Shown: positions 54,845-63,779, counted from the stretch's first letter. The stretch is DNA of 64,000 nt from Arthrobacter sp. Marseille-P9274 (GCF_946892675.1 NZ_CAMPOV010000001.1:1586033-1650032), one strand, 5' to 3'. Numbers and translations are program-made. Notes: generated by a model from the sequence alone, not told the origin.

Positions 54845-56319
54845 CTAAGCAATACGACCACTTCATCCATGGCAAATGGATCACCCCGGCTGAAGGCGGC
54901 TACTTCGAGAGCACGAACCCGGCCACCCTCGAGGTCCTGTACACCGCGGCCCGCGGCACCAAGGCCGACATCGACACGGCCGTTCGTGCTGCCCGCACCG
55001 CTTTCGAGAACCCGCTGTGGCGGGACCTCAGCCAGACCAAGCGCGGGCACCTGCTGCGCAAACTCGGCGACCTGGTCGGCGAGCATGCCGACGAACTCGC
55101 GCGGATGGAAACCGAGGACAACGGCAAGCTGCTGCGCGAAATGCGGGGCCAGCTGGCCACCCTGCCCGAGTACCTCTACTACTACGCCGGTCTGGCAGAC
55201 AAGGTGCAGGGCAGCCAGGTCCCCACGATGAACCCGGCAATCCTGAACTACACCCAGCGCGAGCCGCTCGGCGTCGTCGGCGCCATCACACCGTGGAACT
55301 CGCCGCTGACGCTGACCACGTCCAAGCTGGCACCGGCGTTGGCCGCCGGCAACACCATCGTGATCAAGCCCTCCGAGTACACGTCGCGCACCGTCCTGCG
55401 GCTGGCCGAACTGACGGTGAAGGCAGGCTTCCCCGACGGCGTCGTCAACGTCGTGACCGGCTTGGGAGCCGAAGCCGGTGCCGCGCTGGTGGACCATCCG
55501 GAGATCGCCAAGATTTCCTTTACCGGTTCCACCGCCACCGGCTCGGCCATCGCCGCATCCGCCGCGTCCCGCTTCATCGGCTGCACCCTGGAGCTGGGCG
55601 GCAAGAGCCCCAACATCGTGTTCGAGGACGCCAACATCCCAAATGCAGCGATGGGAGTAGTGGCAGGCATCTTCGCCGCCGCAGGCCAGACCTGCATTGC
55701 CGGCAGCCGCGTCTTCGCGCACCGCTCCGTCTACGACGAGCTGCTGGAAAGGGTCGCCGAACGGGCCAAGAGCATCGTTATCGGCAACCCGATCGAGGAC
55801 ACTACCGAGCTTGGCCCGCTGGCGTTCGCGGCCCAGCAGGAAAAGGTCGGCTCCTACGTGGATCTCGGCGTATCCGAGGGCGCCAAGGTCCTCACCGGCG
55901 GCGGCCGTCCCGACGTGGAACTGCCCGGCTACTTCTACGCCCCGACGGTCCTGACGGACGTGGACAACTCCATGCGCGTGGTACGCGAGGAAATCTTCGG
56001 TCCGGTAGCGGCCATCATGCCTTTCGACACCGAGGAAGAGGTCCTCCGCCTCGCCAACGACACCCAGTACGGGCTGGCCGCGGGCGTATGGACGCAGAAC
56101 CTCGCGCGGGCCCACCGCATGAGCCGGAAGCTCGAGGCCGGCACCGTCTGGGTCAACACCTACCGGGCCATGTCCCCGATGTCCCCGCGCCAAGGCTTCA
56201 AGAACAGCGGCGTGGGCATCGAACACGGCCTGGAATCCATGCACGAATACACCCGCCTGAAGAGCATCTGGATCAACACCGACGAAGGCCCCGTCGCGGA
56301 CCCGTTCATCATGCGCTGA
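54841..56319 (+). CDS. NAD(P)+-dependent aldehyde dehydrogenase
   Basis: A 492-residue ALDH. Catalytic Cys (about 285, in AAGQTCIAGSR), general base Glu (about 251, LELGGKSPN), cofactor-binding Lys (about 176, IKPSEYT) and the FTGSTATG loop are all intact. It oxidises an aldehyde intermediate to the acid. GTG start overlaps the hydrolase stop. The subfamily resembles betaine-aldehyde/semialdehyde dehydrogenases, but substrate specificity cannot be fixed. Confidence 0.93.
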   Translation: MTKQYDHFIHGKWITPAEGGYFESTNPATLEVLYTAARGTKADIDTAVRAARTAFENPLWRDLSQTKRGHLLRKLGDLVGEHADELARMETEDNGKLLREMRGQLATLPEYLYYYAGLADKVQGSQVPTMNPAILNYTQREPLGVVGAITPWNSPLTLTTSKLAPALAAGNTIVIKPSEYTSRTVLRLAELTVKAGFPDGVVNVVTGLGAEAGAALVDHPEIAKISFTGSTATGSAIAASAASRFIGCTLELGGKSPNIVFEDANIPNAAMGVVAGIFAAAGQTCIAGSRVFAHRSVYDELLERVAERAKSIVIGNPIEDTTELGPLAFAAQQEKVGSYVDLGVSEGAKVLTGGGRPDVELPGYFYAPTVLTDVDNSMRVVREEIFGPVAAIMPFDTEEEVLRLANDTQYGLAAGVWTQNLARAHRMSRKLEAGTVWVNTYRAMSPMSPRQGFKNSGVGIEHGLESMHEYTRLKSIWINTDEGPVADPFIMR

Positions 56320-56332
56320 CAAGGAGCACGAC

Positions 56333-56584
56333 ATGCCATTAATCGACGTATCCATCGCCGAAGGCCGGTCCCCCGAACAACTGCGGGACCTGGTTTCCGC
56401 GCTGCACCGCGCCGCGGAGGAATCCGTCGGCGCCCTGCCGGAGAACATGACCGTGATCATCCGGGAAGTCCCCCAGACCCATTGGTCCAAAGCCAACCAA
56501 ACCATTGCCGAACGCCAGCAAGCCGCCTTGACGCAGGCAGCTCCACTTACGCGCGAAGCGCGGATAAAAACCCCCGCAGAATAA
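56333..56584 (+). CDS. 4-oxalocrotonate tautomerase family protein
   Basis: An 83-residue protein beginning MPLIDVSIAEGRSPEQL, so after Met removal Pro1 is the catalytic base of the tautomerase superfamily. Arg near position 11 (AEGR) is also typical. It is longer than the usual 62-residue monomer because of a 20-residue tail. It starts 13 bases after ALDH and ends 10 bases before LLM, inside the operon. It would interconvert keto and enol forms of an oxo-acid or semialdehyde intermediate. Confidence 0.88.
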   Translation: MPLIDVSIAEGRSPEQLRDLVSALHRAAEESVGALPENMTVIIREVPQTHWSKANQTIAERQQAALTQAAPLTREARIKTPAE

Positions 56585-56594
56585 GGAGCCACTA

Positions 56595-57662
56595 ATGCGC
56601 TTTTCCCTCTTCGTCCACATGGAGCGCTGGGACGAGAGCGTCTCCCACCGCGAATGCTTCGAGAACCTGACGGAACTCGCGCTCATCGCGGAGGCAGGAG
56701 GCTTCAGCACCGTGTGGATCGGTGAGCACCACTCGATGGAGTACACCATCTCCCCCAGCCCCATGCCGCAGCTCGCCTACCTGGCAGCACGCACGTCCCG
56801 CATCCGACTGGGTGCCGGAACGATCATTGCCCCCTTCTGGAACCCGCTCCGTGTCGCCGGCGAAACAGCCCTCCTAGATGTCATCAGCAACGGCCGGATG
56901 GAAGTGGGACTGGCACGAGGTGCCTACCAGTTCGAATTCGACCGTCTGATGGGCGGTATGCCAGCGGTCGACGGCGGCAAGCACCTGCGGGAACTGGTGC
57001 CGGCCGTGCGCGCCCTATGGCAAGGCGACTACGCACACGACGGCGAAGTCTGGCAATTCCCCACCTCAACCAGCGTTCCCAAGCCCGTGCAAAGGCCGAC
57101 ACCGCCCATGTGGGTCGCCGCCCGCGACATCTCCTCGCACGAGTTCGCAGTCGCCAACGGCTGCAACGTGATGGTGACGCCGCTGATGAAGGGCGATGAT
57201 GAGGTCGCAGACCTCGCCGGGAAATTCGACACGGCCGTCGCGAACAACCCCGGAGTCCCCCGCCCGGACCTCATGGTCCTCCGCCACACGCACGTCCACC
57301 CCGCCGATGAACCCGAGGGCTGGCGACGCCCGGCCGAGGGCATCCAAAAGTTCTACCGGACGTTCGATGCCTGGTTCGGAAACAAGACGGCTCCGAAGAA
57401 CGGCTTCCTCGAACCCAGCCCGGTCGACAAGTTTGCCGGGCGGCCCGAGTTCACGCCGGAGTCCCTCCATAAGACAGCGATGATCGGAACGCCGGATGAA
57501 ATTATCGAGCGCTTGCGCCGCTACGAAGCACTCGGCGTAAACGAGTTCAGCCTCTGGTCCGACAACAGTCTGACCCACGACGAGAAGAAACGCTCCCTCG
57601 AGCTCTTCATCGAGCACGTTGTGCCAGCCTTCCAAGAACAGTCCGCATCCGCAGCACGTTGA
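56595..57662 (+). CDS. LLM class flavin-dependent oxidoreductase (monooxygenase)
   Basis: A 355-residue TIM-barrel protein of the luciferase-like monooxygenase family. It shows GFSTVWIGEHHSMEYT near residue 35-50, RIRLGAGTIIAPFWNPLRVAGE (adjoining parts), and GRMEVGLARGAYQFEF. These enzymes need FMNH2 (or F420) from a reductase, which the divergent SnoaL-flavin reductase gene could supply. The start has AAGGAG upstream. It is the last gene of the GntR operon; a terminator-like hairpin follows at 57806. Confidence 0.92.
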   Translation: MRFSLFVHMERWDESVSHRECFENLTELALIAEAGGFSTVWIGEHHSMEYTISPSPMPQLAYLAARTSRIRLGAGTIIAPFWNPLRVAGETALLDVISNGRMEVGLARGAYQFEFDRLMGGMPAVDGGKHLRELVPAVRALWQGDYAHDGEVWQFPTSTSVPKPVQRPTPPMWVAARDISSHEFAVANGCNVMVTPLMKGDDEVADLAGKFDTAVANNPGVPRPDLMVLRHTHVHPADEPEGWRRPAEGIQKFYRTFDAWFGNKTAPKNGFLEPSPVDKFAGRPEFTPESLHKTAMIGTPDEIIERLRRYEALGVNEFSLWSDNSLTHDEKKRSLELFIEHVVPAFQEQSASAAR

Positions 57663-58004
57663 GACTAATCAACGGCTAGCAGAGACAATGCTTCCGTGCA
57701 CTGGAGACCAGCGGTTCGGGCCTGAAGACCCGACCGGCGGTATCGACCACAGAAGCAACAAGCGAACCTGCCTGAACCCTCCGCCTGGCAGGCGACTGGA
57801 GTGCAGAAATGGTGTGCCGCAGGTTGCGGCACACCATTTCCGGTTCCAAACTTGAGCCGGTATCGCTGTCGTGAACAGACAAACTATTTCGACGTACTCC
57901 TTCAGAAAGTATGAACCCTAGTGGCCCTCGACGAACGCCGATAACGGCGCATATGACGGTACTAATGGGTCCTCCCAAGCCGATGGTAGACCTCGTTTGC
58001 ACCA
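57663..58004. other. Gene-free spacer after the catabolic operon
   Basis: No coding gene was recognised in these 342 bases, which have lower GC than the flanks. The stretch contains the perfect hairpin at 57806-57840 and, at 57936, the short palindrome GCCGATAACGGC that recurs in the region. Confidence 0.6.
57806..57840. terminator. Perfect 15-bp hairpin after the LLM gene
   Basis: GAAATGGTGTGCCGC pairs exactly with GCGGCACACCATTTC around AGGTT. It lies 144 bases after the LLM stop. The T-run is short. Confidence 0.65.
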
Positions 58005-58328
58005 TTGCTCCCGAACTTCGACGGCTCCGAATTAGGTAAAGGTGCTCTCGATTATTCGCAAGAAGGCGACCTGCTTGTCATCAACGCCAGCAGCGACACC
58101 AGCCGCGCGTGCTTCAGTGACATCCTCGGCGAACTTTGTCTTAGCCGAGGCATTGCCGGCGTGATCATCGAGGGCGGCACGCGTGACGTTCAAGCACGGC
58201 CCCGGAATGAATGGTTCTGCCGTGGCATGCGGCAACGTCGTCTGCAACCCTGGCGACGCCGTATTCGGCGAGAGCGACGCCAGGGTCCCTGTCGACATAA
58301 CGGCCCTCCAGCTGCAGTTTGCGCCTAG
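58005..58328 (+). pseudogene. Broken RraA-like aldolase/dimethylmenaquinone methyltransferase-family gene
   Basis: The first frame holds GDLLVINASSDTSRACFSDIL and RGIAGVIIEGGTRDV, matching the active-site core of RraA/4-hydroxy-4-methyl-2-oxoglutarate aldolases. The sequence then shifts frame near 58183 to KHGPGMNGSAVACGNVVCNP and GDAVFGESDARVPVD, the C-terminal half of the same family. About 80 N-terminal residues and about 20 middle residues are missing, so the enzyme is dead. It may once have served the neighbouring pathway or the GntP permease. Confidence 0.72.
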
Positions 58329-58336
58329 CCGGCGGA

Positions 58337-58768
58337 TTACTCGTCTGTCTTTACAATCAACACGTCGCAGGGTGCATTGTGCGCCACACTACTCGCGACG
58401 CTGCCCAACACACGGCCGAGGCCCTTCATGCCGACGTTTCCCACAACCAACAGCTGGGCTCCGACACGCGCCGCTTCCTCGACCAAGGCCTCCTGCGGCT
58501 TGCCGCGAACAGCGGCGGGGCGGATGCTCAGATCGGGATGTTCCTCGCGCAATTTAGCTGCAACCCGTTCCGCCATTTTTTGCGCTTTTTTTGCGTCGTC
58601 AAGTATCCAAGTGTCGTTCCCGATCTTGATAACCTCGGTACTTTCCTTAACATGTGCGCTGAGTACGGCGAGTTCTGCGTTGAGGGCCTCTGCGATGAGT
58701 GCCGCCCGGGAAGCCGCTTTGAAGGCACTGTTGCTGCCGTCCACTCCGACCATCACGATATCTGACAT
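58337..58768 (-). CDS. Universal stress protein (UspA family)
   Basis: A 143-residue single Usp domain. It starts MSDIVMVGVDGSNSAFKA and ends with the ATP-binding pattern G-x2-G-x9-G-S, read in GNVGMKGLGRVLGSVASS, followed by HNAPCDVLIVKTD. It is expected to bind ATP and respond to growth arrest or stress. It is convergent with the RraA relic and divergent from the GntP gene. Confidence 0.92.
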   Translation of the reverse strand: MSDIVMVGVDGSNSAFKAASRAALIAEALNAELAVLSAHVKESTEVIKIGNDTWILDDAKKAQKMAERVAAKLREEHPDLSIRPAAVRGKPQEALVEEAARVGAQLLVVGNVGMKGLGRVLGSVASSVAHNAPCDVLIVKTDE

Positions 58769-58997
58769 GTTATTCCCTCCCGGGACGCGCCAATTTGTGG
58801 CCTTGACACTGCCGACCGGCCAGTATGAACTGGGTCAACTGGGATTAAAGCTACATCAACTAGTTCCCGTATAGAGCCGGTGTGCATCTTGCGGAAACGC
58901 GCAGTGTCCGTACTGATACTCAGTGCCGGAGTGGGGGGGTCGATGTGGCTACGGCGCCGAAGGACCCCGCCATTCCGCGTAACGGCAGGAGCAGGCC

Positions 58998-60341
58998 ATG
59001 ATCGCCCTTCACACCGCGATAGCCATCGTCATCATCATCCTGCTCATCATCAAGGTCAAAGTGGACCCGGTGATCTCGCTGATCATCGGGTCGCTCTACC
59101 TCGGCCTCGCCACCGGCGTCGGTTTCACGGCAACGATCGTGGCGATCGCCACCGGTTTCGGCGAGATCATGGGCGAGGTTGGCCTGCTTATCGGTTTCGG
59201 GGTGCTCATCGGGGCGATGCTCCATGCGATTGGTGCCTTCGGCAAGATGGTGACGATGCTCGTCAATGGTGTCGGTGCGCGCCGGCTCCCTTATGCGTTG
59301 ACGGCGGCGATGTCGACGATCTTCCCCTCGATTTATGTGGATGTGCAGGTTGTGCTGGCCTCTCCGGTGGCGCGCTCGAGCGGGCCCCTTATCGGCCGGA
59401 CCGGTTTGCCACACATGGCCGGTGCACTCGGGACCGGGATCTTCGCCGGCTACGTTTTCGTGATTCCGGGACTGGCCGCCGTCTCCATCGCGGGCCTGAT
59501 GGACATCCCCTTAGGCCTCTGGCTGATCTACGGCCTCGTGCTCGGGCCGTTAACCGCGATCGTGACGACCTTGATCTTCCGCTGGCTCCTGCGCGGCCGC
59601 TACTGGAAAGCGGACAGGGATGAAGAAGTCGACGAGGCGATGGTCGAACTGGAGACCACCGAACTGGTCGAGAAGGACACCAGGACTCCCCCGCTGTTCG
59701 TCTGCATGCTGCCCATTCTCGTGCCGCTGGTGATGATCGCCTTTGGCGCCTTCGCGGAACTGTTCGGGTTCTCCAACGACTTCATCACCTTCATCGGCGA
59801 CGCCAACTTCGCGCTCTTCGTCGGGCTGCTCGGTGCCTACGTGCTTTGCCGGCGCACCCTGGGCTCGAAGGGCACAGACACGGCAATGAGCGAGGGCTTC
59901 CATACCACCGGTGAGATCCTGCTCATCACCGGCATCGGCGGGTCGCTGGGCGCCGTCATAGGGGAGACCGGGCTCGATACGATCCTGGCCGATCTCTTCA
60001 CCGCCGACGCAGCAGCGCCGGTCATCCTCAGCATCTTGCTCGCCTGGGTTATCGCCGCAGTGCTGCACTTAGCTATCGGGTCCGTGTCGGTAGCGGCGAT
60101 CGCGGCCGCCGGGATCATCGGCCCGGTGCTTGGGTCGATCAGCGTCCCGCCGATCGTCATCGGCCTCGCCATCGCCTCCGGCGCCATGTTCGCTCTCCAG
60201 GTCAACAGCAACTTCTTCTGGATGTTCAAGTCGCTGCTCGGACTGTCCACTCAAGGAACGTTCAAGACGCTGACGATGGTCACCTCCATCGCCTCGGTGG
60301 TCTCGCTGCCGATGGTCATGGTGGTGGCGCTCATCGCCTAG
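58998..60341 (+). CDS. GntP family permease (gluconate/organic-acid:H+ symporter)
   Basis: A 447-residue protein with about 12-14 membrane segments. Family traits include GFGVLIGAMLHAIGAFGKM, FPSIYVDVQVVLASPVARS and the C-terminal segment APVILSILLAWVIAAVLHLAIGS (adjoining parts). GntP proteins import gluconate or related sugar acids. AGGAGC precedes ATG 58998. It is not linked by transcription to the catabolic operon. Its stop is followed by a 560-base gene-poor stretch. Confidence 0.88.
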   Translation: MIALHTAIAIVIIILLIIKVKVDPVISLIIGSLYLGLATGVGFTATIVAIATGFGEIMGEVGLLIGFGVLIGAMLHAIGAFGKMVTMLVNGVGARRLPYALTAAMSTIFPSIYVDVQVVLASPVARSSGPLIGRTGLPHMAGALGTGIFAGYVFVIPGLAAVSIAGLMDIPLGLWLIYGLVLGPLTAIVTTLIFRWLLRGRYWKADRDEEVDEAMVELETTELVEKDTRTPPLFVCMLPILVPLVMIAFGAFAELFGFSNDFITFIGDANFALFVGLLGAYVLCRRTLGSKGTDTAMSEGFHTTGEILLITGIGGSLGAVIGETGLDTILADLFTADAAAPVILSILLAWVIAAVLHLAIGSVSVAAIAAAGIIGPVLGSISVPPIVIGLAIASGAMFALQVNSNFFWMFKSLLGLSTQGTFKTLTMVTSIASVVSLPMVMVVALIA

Positions 60342-60902
60342 CGCAGGGTCGCACGTAGTTCCCAGGCGCCTGTCCCGTAAGCCGGTCCTCCAACTCACCA
60401 CTCCCCCGCAAGGATCCAGTCGTTGGGAACCTCATATTCTGAAGGTCCTCGAATTGTCGTATACCCCGCCCTCCAAAAAGCCCGGCCCTATCGCTGTGAC
60501 TTTAGCGTACGTCGGTCCTATTTCAGCGAATCATTTCACTGGTCACCGCTGCTTCGGGTTGCCGGCCCCACGTCCCGCAAACTGGGGTATTGCTTTTGCT
60601 CAACCTGCGGTCTTGATCAGTGGTTGCCTCCTCGAAAAAGGCTCGGGCCCGGCTTCCCGCACCTGACGACCCTGGTCCGGAGCACTGCTTGCTCCCCGTA
60701 GCCAGACGACCGGCCGCGCTGCCCTAGCAGGCAGAGGTTGGAAACCTGACGGTCGAATAAAGATTTGCTGGAAGTCATGAAAGGTTCTGACTAAGACCGA
60801 TAACCGACGCAGATGGGCCGATAACGCCGCCGTGACGAAGGTGAAACAGCCGCGCTAAAGAATGGCTCCAAGGGGGAGATCACAACTGCAACTAGAGCAT
60901 TA
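60342..60902. other. Gene-free region with degenerate repeat
   Basis: No gene was supported here. It holds a degenerate copy of a structured repeat (60622-60670) shared with 63052-63100, and two CCGATAAC motifs near 60803 and 60822. Several short open frames exist but look random. Confidence 0.6.
60622..60670. repeat. Intergenic repeat, degenerate copy
   Basis: It starts GGTTGCCTCC, followed by AAAAAGG, CCCGGC and a CTGACG end. It aligns with 63052-63100 with scattered mismatches. The left hairpin arm seen in the other copy (63042-63053) is missing here. Confidence 0.65.
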
Positions 60903-61322
60903 TTGAGGTCCCTTATGAGCGCTGGCGTGCAGAGGCCACTCCACACCTCCCAACCAGCCCCAGTCCAGCCGGCAGCGCCGGCTCCGGCTGAGCACACGAA
61001 AACGAAGCGGGCGCTTGGAGTGGACCTTGCGTTCGTTGAGAGACGTTCCCTTGGACAAGTGACCGGGCGGCTGCTGACGGCCATCCGGTTCTACGGTCGG
61101 TCCTGCCGATTCCCGCTCGTTGCTGCGGCCTGCTGTCGAAGGTCCTGCTCGGCCCCCGACGGTGGCCTGCAGCACCTGGTCGACGCGCCGCCGGCGTTGT
61201 CCAGGGCGGACATCGAACTCATCATCAGGGAATCAAGTGACTGGTTGCCCACGAGGGTGCGCGGGCCGGGGCAAAGGCCCCTAGGCACTGTTCGCCAGTC
61301 CAGCCTTACGCGAAGTCAATGA
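60903..61322 (+). pseudogene. Shrunken relic paralogue of the following membrane acyltransferase-like gene
   Basis: The 139-residue frame shares scattered blocks with the next gene in the same order: TKRALGVDLA (for TKRAIGIDVA), FVERRSLGQVTGR (for FVERRSRGKLYGR), FYGRSCRFPLV (for FYGRSNRQLLI), GGLQHLVDAPPALS (for GGFQRLVEATPTMT) and ESSDWL (for DSSDWV). The transmembrane stretches between them are gone. The frame has remained open through in-frame deletions. It cannot be a working transporter or enzyme. Confidence 0.75.
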
Positions 61323-61330
61323 GGAATGCC

Positions 61331-62680
61331 ATGACTGCTTTGATACCGAAGCCAATGTCCATCTACCCGCCACCAGCATTGGCCCGACCGCCGCTGGCAA
61401 AGCCTCCGGAAGCGCCGCCGGAGCCGGGCCCCAACGAACCGACGCGGACCAAAAGAGCCATCGGCATCGACGTTGCCCGGTCCATCGCCCTGATCGGCAT
61501 GGTGGCCGTCCACATCTTTCCGGAAGCTGACGTCAACAATGTCATGACCTGGGCGTATGCAGTGTTCGCCGGTCGCGCGGCGGCCCTTTTCGCGCTGTTG
61601 TCCGGGGTCTCCATCGCGTTTGTGGAGAGGCGGTCGCGGGGGAAGCTGTACGGACGGAACCTGTGGGCCGACCGGGGCGCACTCGTTTCCCGCGGCCTGC
61701 TGATTATGCTGGCGGGCCTCCTGCTGGCCTATTTGGACACTGATGTGGATATCATCCTTCCCTACTTCGGCTTCCTGTTCCTGCTGGTCATCCCGTTCTA
61801 TGGCCGCTCGAACCGTCAGCTGCTGATCTCCGCAGTGCTGTTCGCGACCCTTGGGCCCGTCCTGCTGTTCCTGTTCGGCCATAATTTCCCGGCACAGCCT
61901 GATCCAACCGCGAACTACACCTTGAAGACGGTTTTTCAATACCCGGTGCCGTTCCTGGCCGACGTGCTTCTGACCGGCTACTATCCGACACTGCTCTGGA
62001 TGGCCTACGTTTGCGTCGGCATCGTCATTGGCCGCCAGGTCCTGACGTCAAAGAAGGTCGCGCTCAGCATCGCAGCCTGGGGAGCCGGACTGGCCCTCAG
62101 CACCTGGTTCCTGTCTTACTTCCTGCTGGTCCAGGCCGGCGGCTTCCAGCGCCTGGTGGAGGCGACGCCGACGATGACCAGCGCGCAAATCAACCAAGTG
62201 CTGGCCTACGGTCCTCCGGAAGCACCGCCGATGCCAGACACCACGTGGTGGTGGCTGGCCGCCGTCGGTCCCTATACGAATACCCCGCTGAACGTGGTGC
62301 ACAATTTGGGGGCAGCAATGGCCCTGACCGGAGTGGCGCTGCTATTGACGCGTTCCGGCGGCAGGATTTTCTCACCGCTGGCAGCGATGGGCGCTATGAC
62401 GCTGACGCTCTATTCGGCGCACCTCATCGTCCTATGGCTCGACGTCCTGGACAGCGACCAGCCGCTGGTCTCCCTGTGCATCATGATCATTTCCTTCATG
62501 CTGTTCGCCCTCGCTTGGCGCAGCTCGATGGGCAAGGGCCCTCTGGAGCAGATCATCGCGGACTCCAGCGACTGGGTCCGCAACCTGATCCGGCATCCGG
62601 AGGAAAAGCGCTGGATGCGGCCACGGAAACAGCTGGAGGACCGCCAGCGTACTACTCCGGCTGGTGCCGGTCGCGGATGA
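61331..62680 (+). CDS. Membrane protein of the DUF418/heparan N-acetyltransferase (acyltransferase-3-like) group
   Basis: A 449-residue integral membrane protein with about ten segments. After a Pro-rich 40-residue N-terminus it shows RAIGIDVARSIALIGMVAVH, with the R-x3-D-x-A-R-x-x-A-L-x-G-M pattern common to acyltransferase-3-like and DUF1624/DUF418 families. Conserved FALLSGVSIAFVERRS follows. It presumably acetylates or otherwise modifies an envelope glycan or lipid. ATG 61331 was preferred because GAGGA lies seven bases upstream. It is preceded by a relic paralogue. Confidence 0.78.
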   Translation: MTALIPKPMSIYPPPALARPPLAKPPEAPPEPGPNEPTRTKRAIGIDVARSIALIGMVAVHIFPEADVNNVMTWAYAVFAGRAAALFALLSGVSIAFVERRSRGKLYGRNLWADRGALVSRGLLIMLAGLLLAYLDTDVDIILPYFGFLFLLVIPFYGRSNRQLLISAVLFATLGPVLLFLFGHNFPAQPDPTANYTLKTVFQYPVPFLADVLLTGYYPTLLWMAYVCVGIVIGRQVLTSKKVALSIAAWGAGLALSTWFLSYFLLVQAGGFQRLVEATPTMTSAQINQVLAYGPPEAPPMPDTTWWWLAAVGPYTNTPLNVVHNLGAAMALTGVALLLTRSGGRIFSPLAAMGAMTLTLYSAHLIVLWLDVLDSDQPLVSLCIMIISFMLFALAWRSSMGKGPLEQIIADSSDWVRNLIRHPEEKRWMRPRKQLEDRQRTTPAGAGRG

Positions 62681-62984
62681 TGTGGTCGATTACGTTGGCT
62701 CATCACCCGTCGGACAAAAGTGGAGGCGTCTAGAAGCGCCGAGCCGTGCAATAAGACTCTGATCGATCGGGTGACCAGATAAATCTGGGCTGCAAATCCG
62801 CCAACCACCGATAACGGCGCCTACGTCGTGTGATGGGAGCTCGACAGCCGGCTACTGCCGTTGGCATCCGGTCTCTCCGGGTCGACCGGCATAACATGCC
62901 GTCAGATCCCCCAAAAAGGGGATTGCTGTTTGCTCAGTTTACGGGGCTGACGTTTTTACAAGTGGTCTCGTCCATCCTGAGAGT

Positions 62985-63100
62985 GGTCTTGATCTGCGGG
63001 AGTTTTAACTACTACCCACGGAGCAGAATCAAGACCCTTCTGGCCGGGTCCGGTTGCCTCCCCCAAAAAAGGTCCGGACCCGGCCTCCCCCAGCTGACGC
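62985..63100. repeat. Structured intergenic repeat: two hairpins and repeat core
   Basis: GGTCTTGATCTGC (62985-62997) pairs with GCAGAATCAAGACC (63023-63036) with one bulge. GGCCGGGTCCGG (63042-63053) pairs exactly with CCGGACCCGGCC (63074-63085). The region 63052-63100 is similar to 60622-60670. The area from 62681 to 63178 holds no recognised gene. Confidence 0.65.
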
Positions 63101-63178
63101 TTCAGTCCCGCAACCCCGCATATTCCCGATTAATGTCGGCTGACGTAAGATTCCACGCCAGGGAACCAGGAGGGTCCG

Positions 63179-63457
63179 ATGGCACTGTCGGAAGAAGAGC
63201 GCAAGCGGCTTGAAGAGCTGGAGCGTGACCTGACAAAGGATGATCCCGCTCTGGCGCAGGAACTTGCCCCGGGGCCGTCCGACGACAGTGCGGGCCGCCT
63301 CGCCGTTCTCTGCATCCTCGCAGCCGTGGCAGGACTCGTACTCCTCATTATCGGCATCGCCACCCAAATCATCGTCGTCGGAGTCCTGGGATTCCTGCTC
63401 ATGAGCGGAAGCGTCTACCGTCTGATGACCGCTCCCCCGCCCCAGGACGGACAGTAA
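63179..63457 (+). CDS. DUF3040 family membrane protein
   Basis: A 92-residue protein starting MALSEEERKRLEELERDL and followed by DPALAQEL, which is the DUF3040 pattern. Two membrane segments (about 40-58 and 62-78) end the protein. It is an actinobacterial family of unknown function, sometimes linked to cell envelope or division loci. AGGAGG lies 7 bases before the ATG. It stands alone in a gene-poor stretch. Confidence 0.9.
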   Translation: MALSEEERKRLEELERDLTKDDPALAQELAPGPSDDSAGRLAVLCILAAVAGLVLLIIGIATQIIVVGVLGFLLMSGSVYRLMTAPPPQDGQ

Positions 63458-63779
63458 CGACCAAGACCCCCGATTATGCCCCAGGCGCACCCAACAACCG
63501 ACGACAAGGGACCGGCACCGGCAAACCCCTCAGGCGGACTTCAGTTGTTCGATGTCTGCTCTTCCAGCTCGCCCGCCTGGTCCCTCTCCATAGACTGAGA
63601 CTAAACGCCCGTTTTGGCTGCCCTGACAGGGCCCGCACCCAATGACCTTCCGGTTACCAAAACGTAATGCGCGTCTTCCGTTCCTCCGACGATGTCTGCA
63701 CCTAGTGTGGGTGGCCAGTGGCCGGCAACGGAGCCGTCCGCTGGTTCGGTTACTGTCCGGTGAGGAATGGGGATTCCAT
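63458..63779. other. Gene-free spacer
   Basis: No coding gene, hairpin or repeat was recognised in these 322 bases. Confidence 0.5.

Noticed and set aside
58183-58557. Independent gene antisense to the universal stress protein
   Set aside because: Its start is the second half of the RraA relic and the rest is a shadow of the stress protein gene.
60423-60701. Small genes in the gap after the GntP permease
   Set aside because: Frames are short, differ in composition from real genes and overlap a degenerate repeat.
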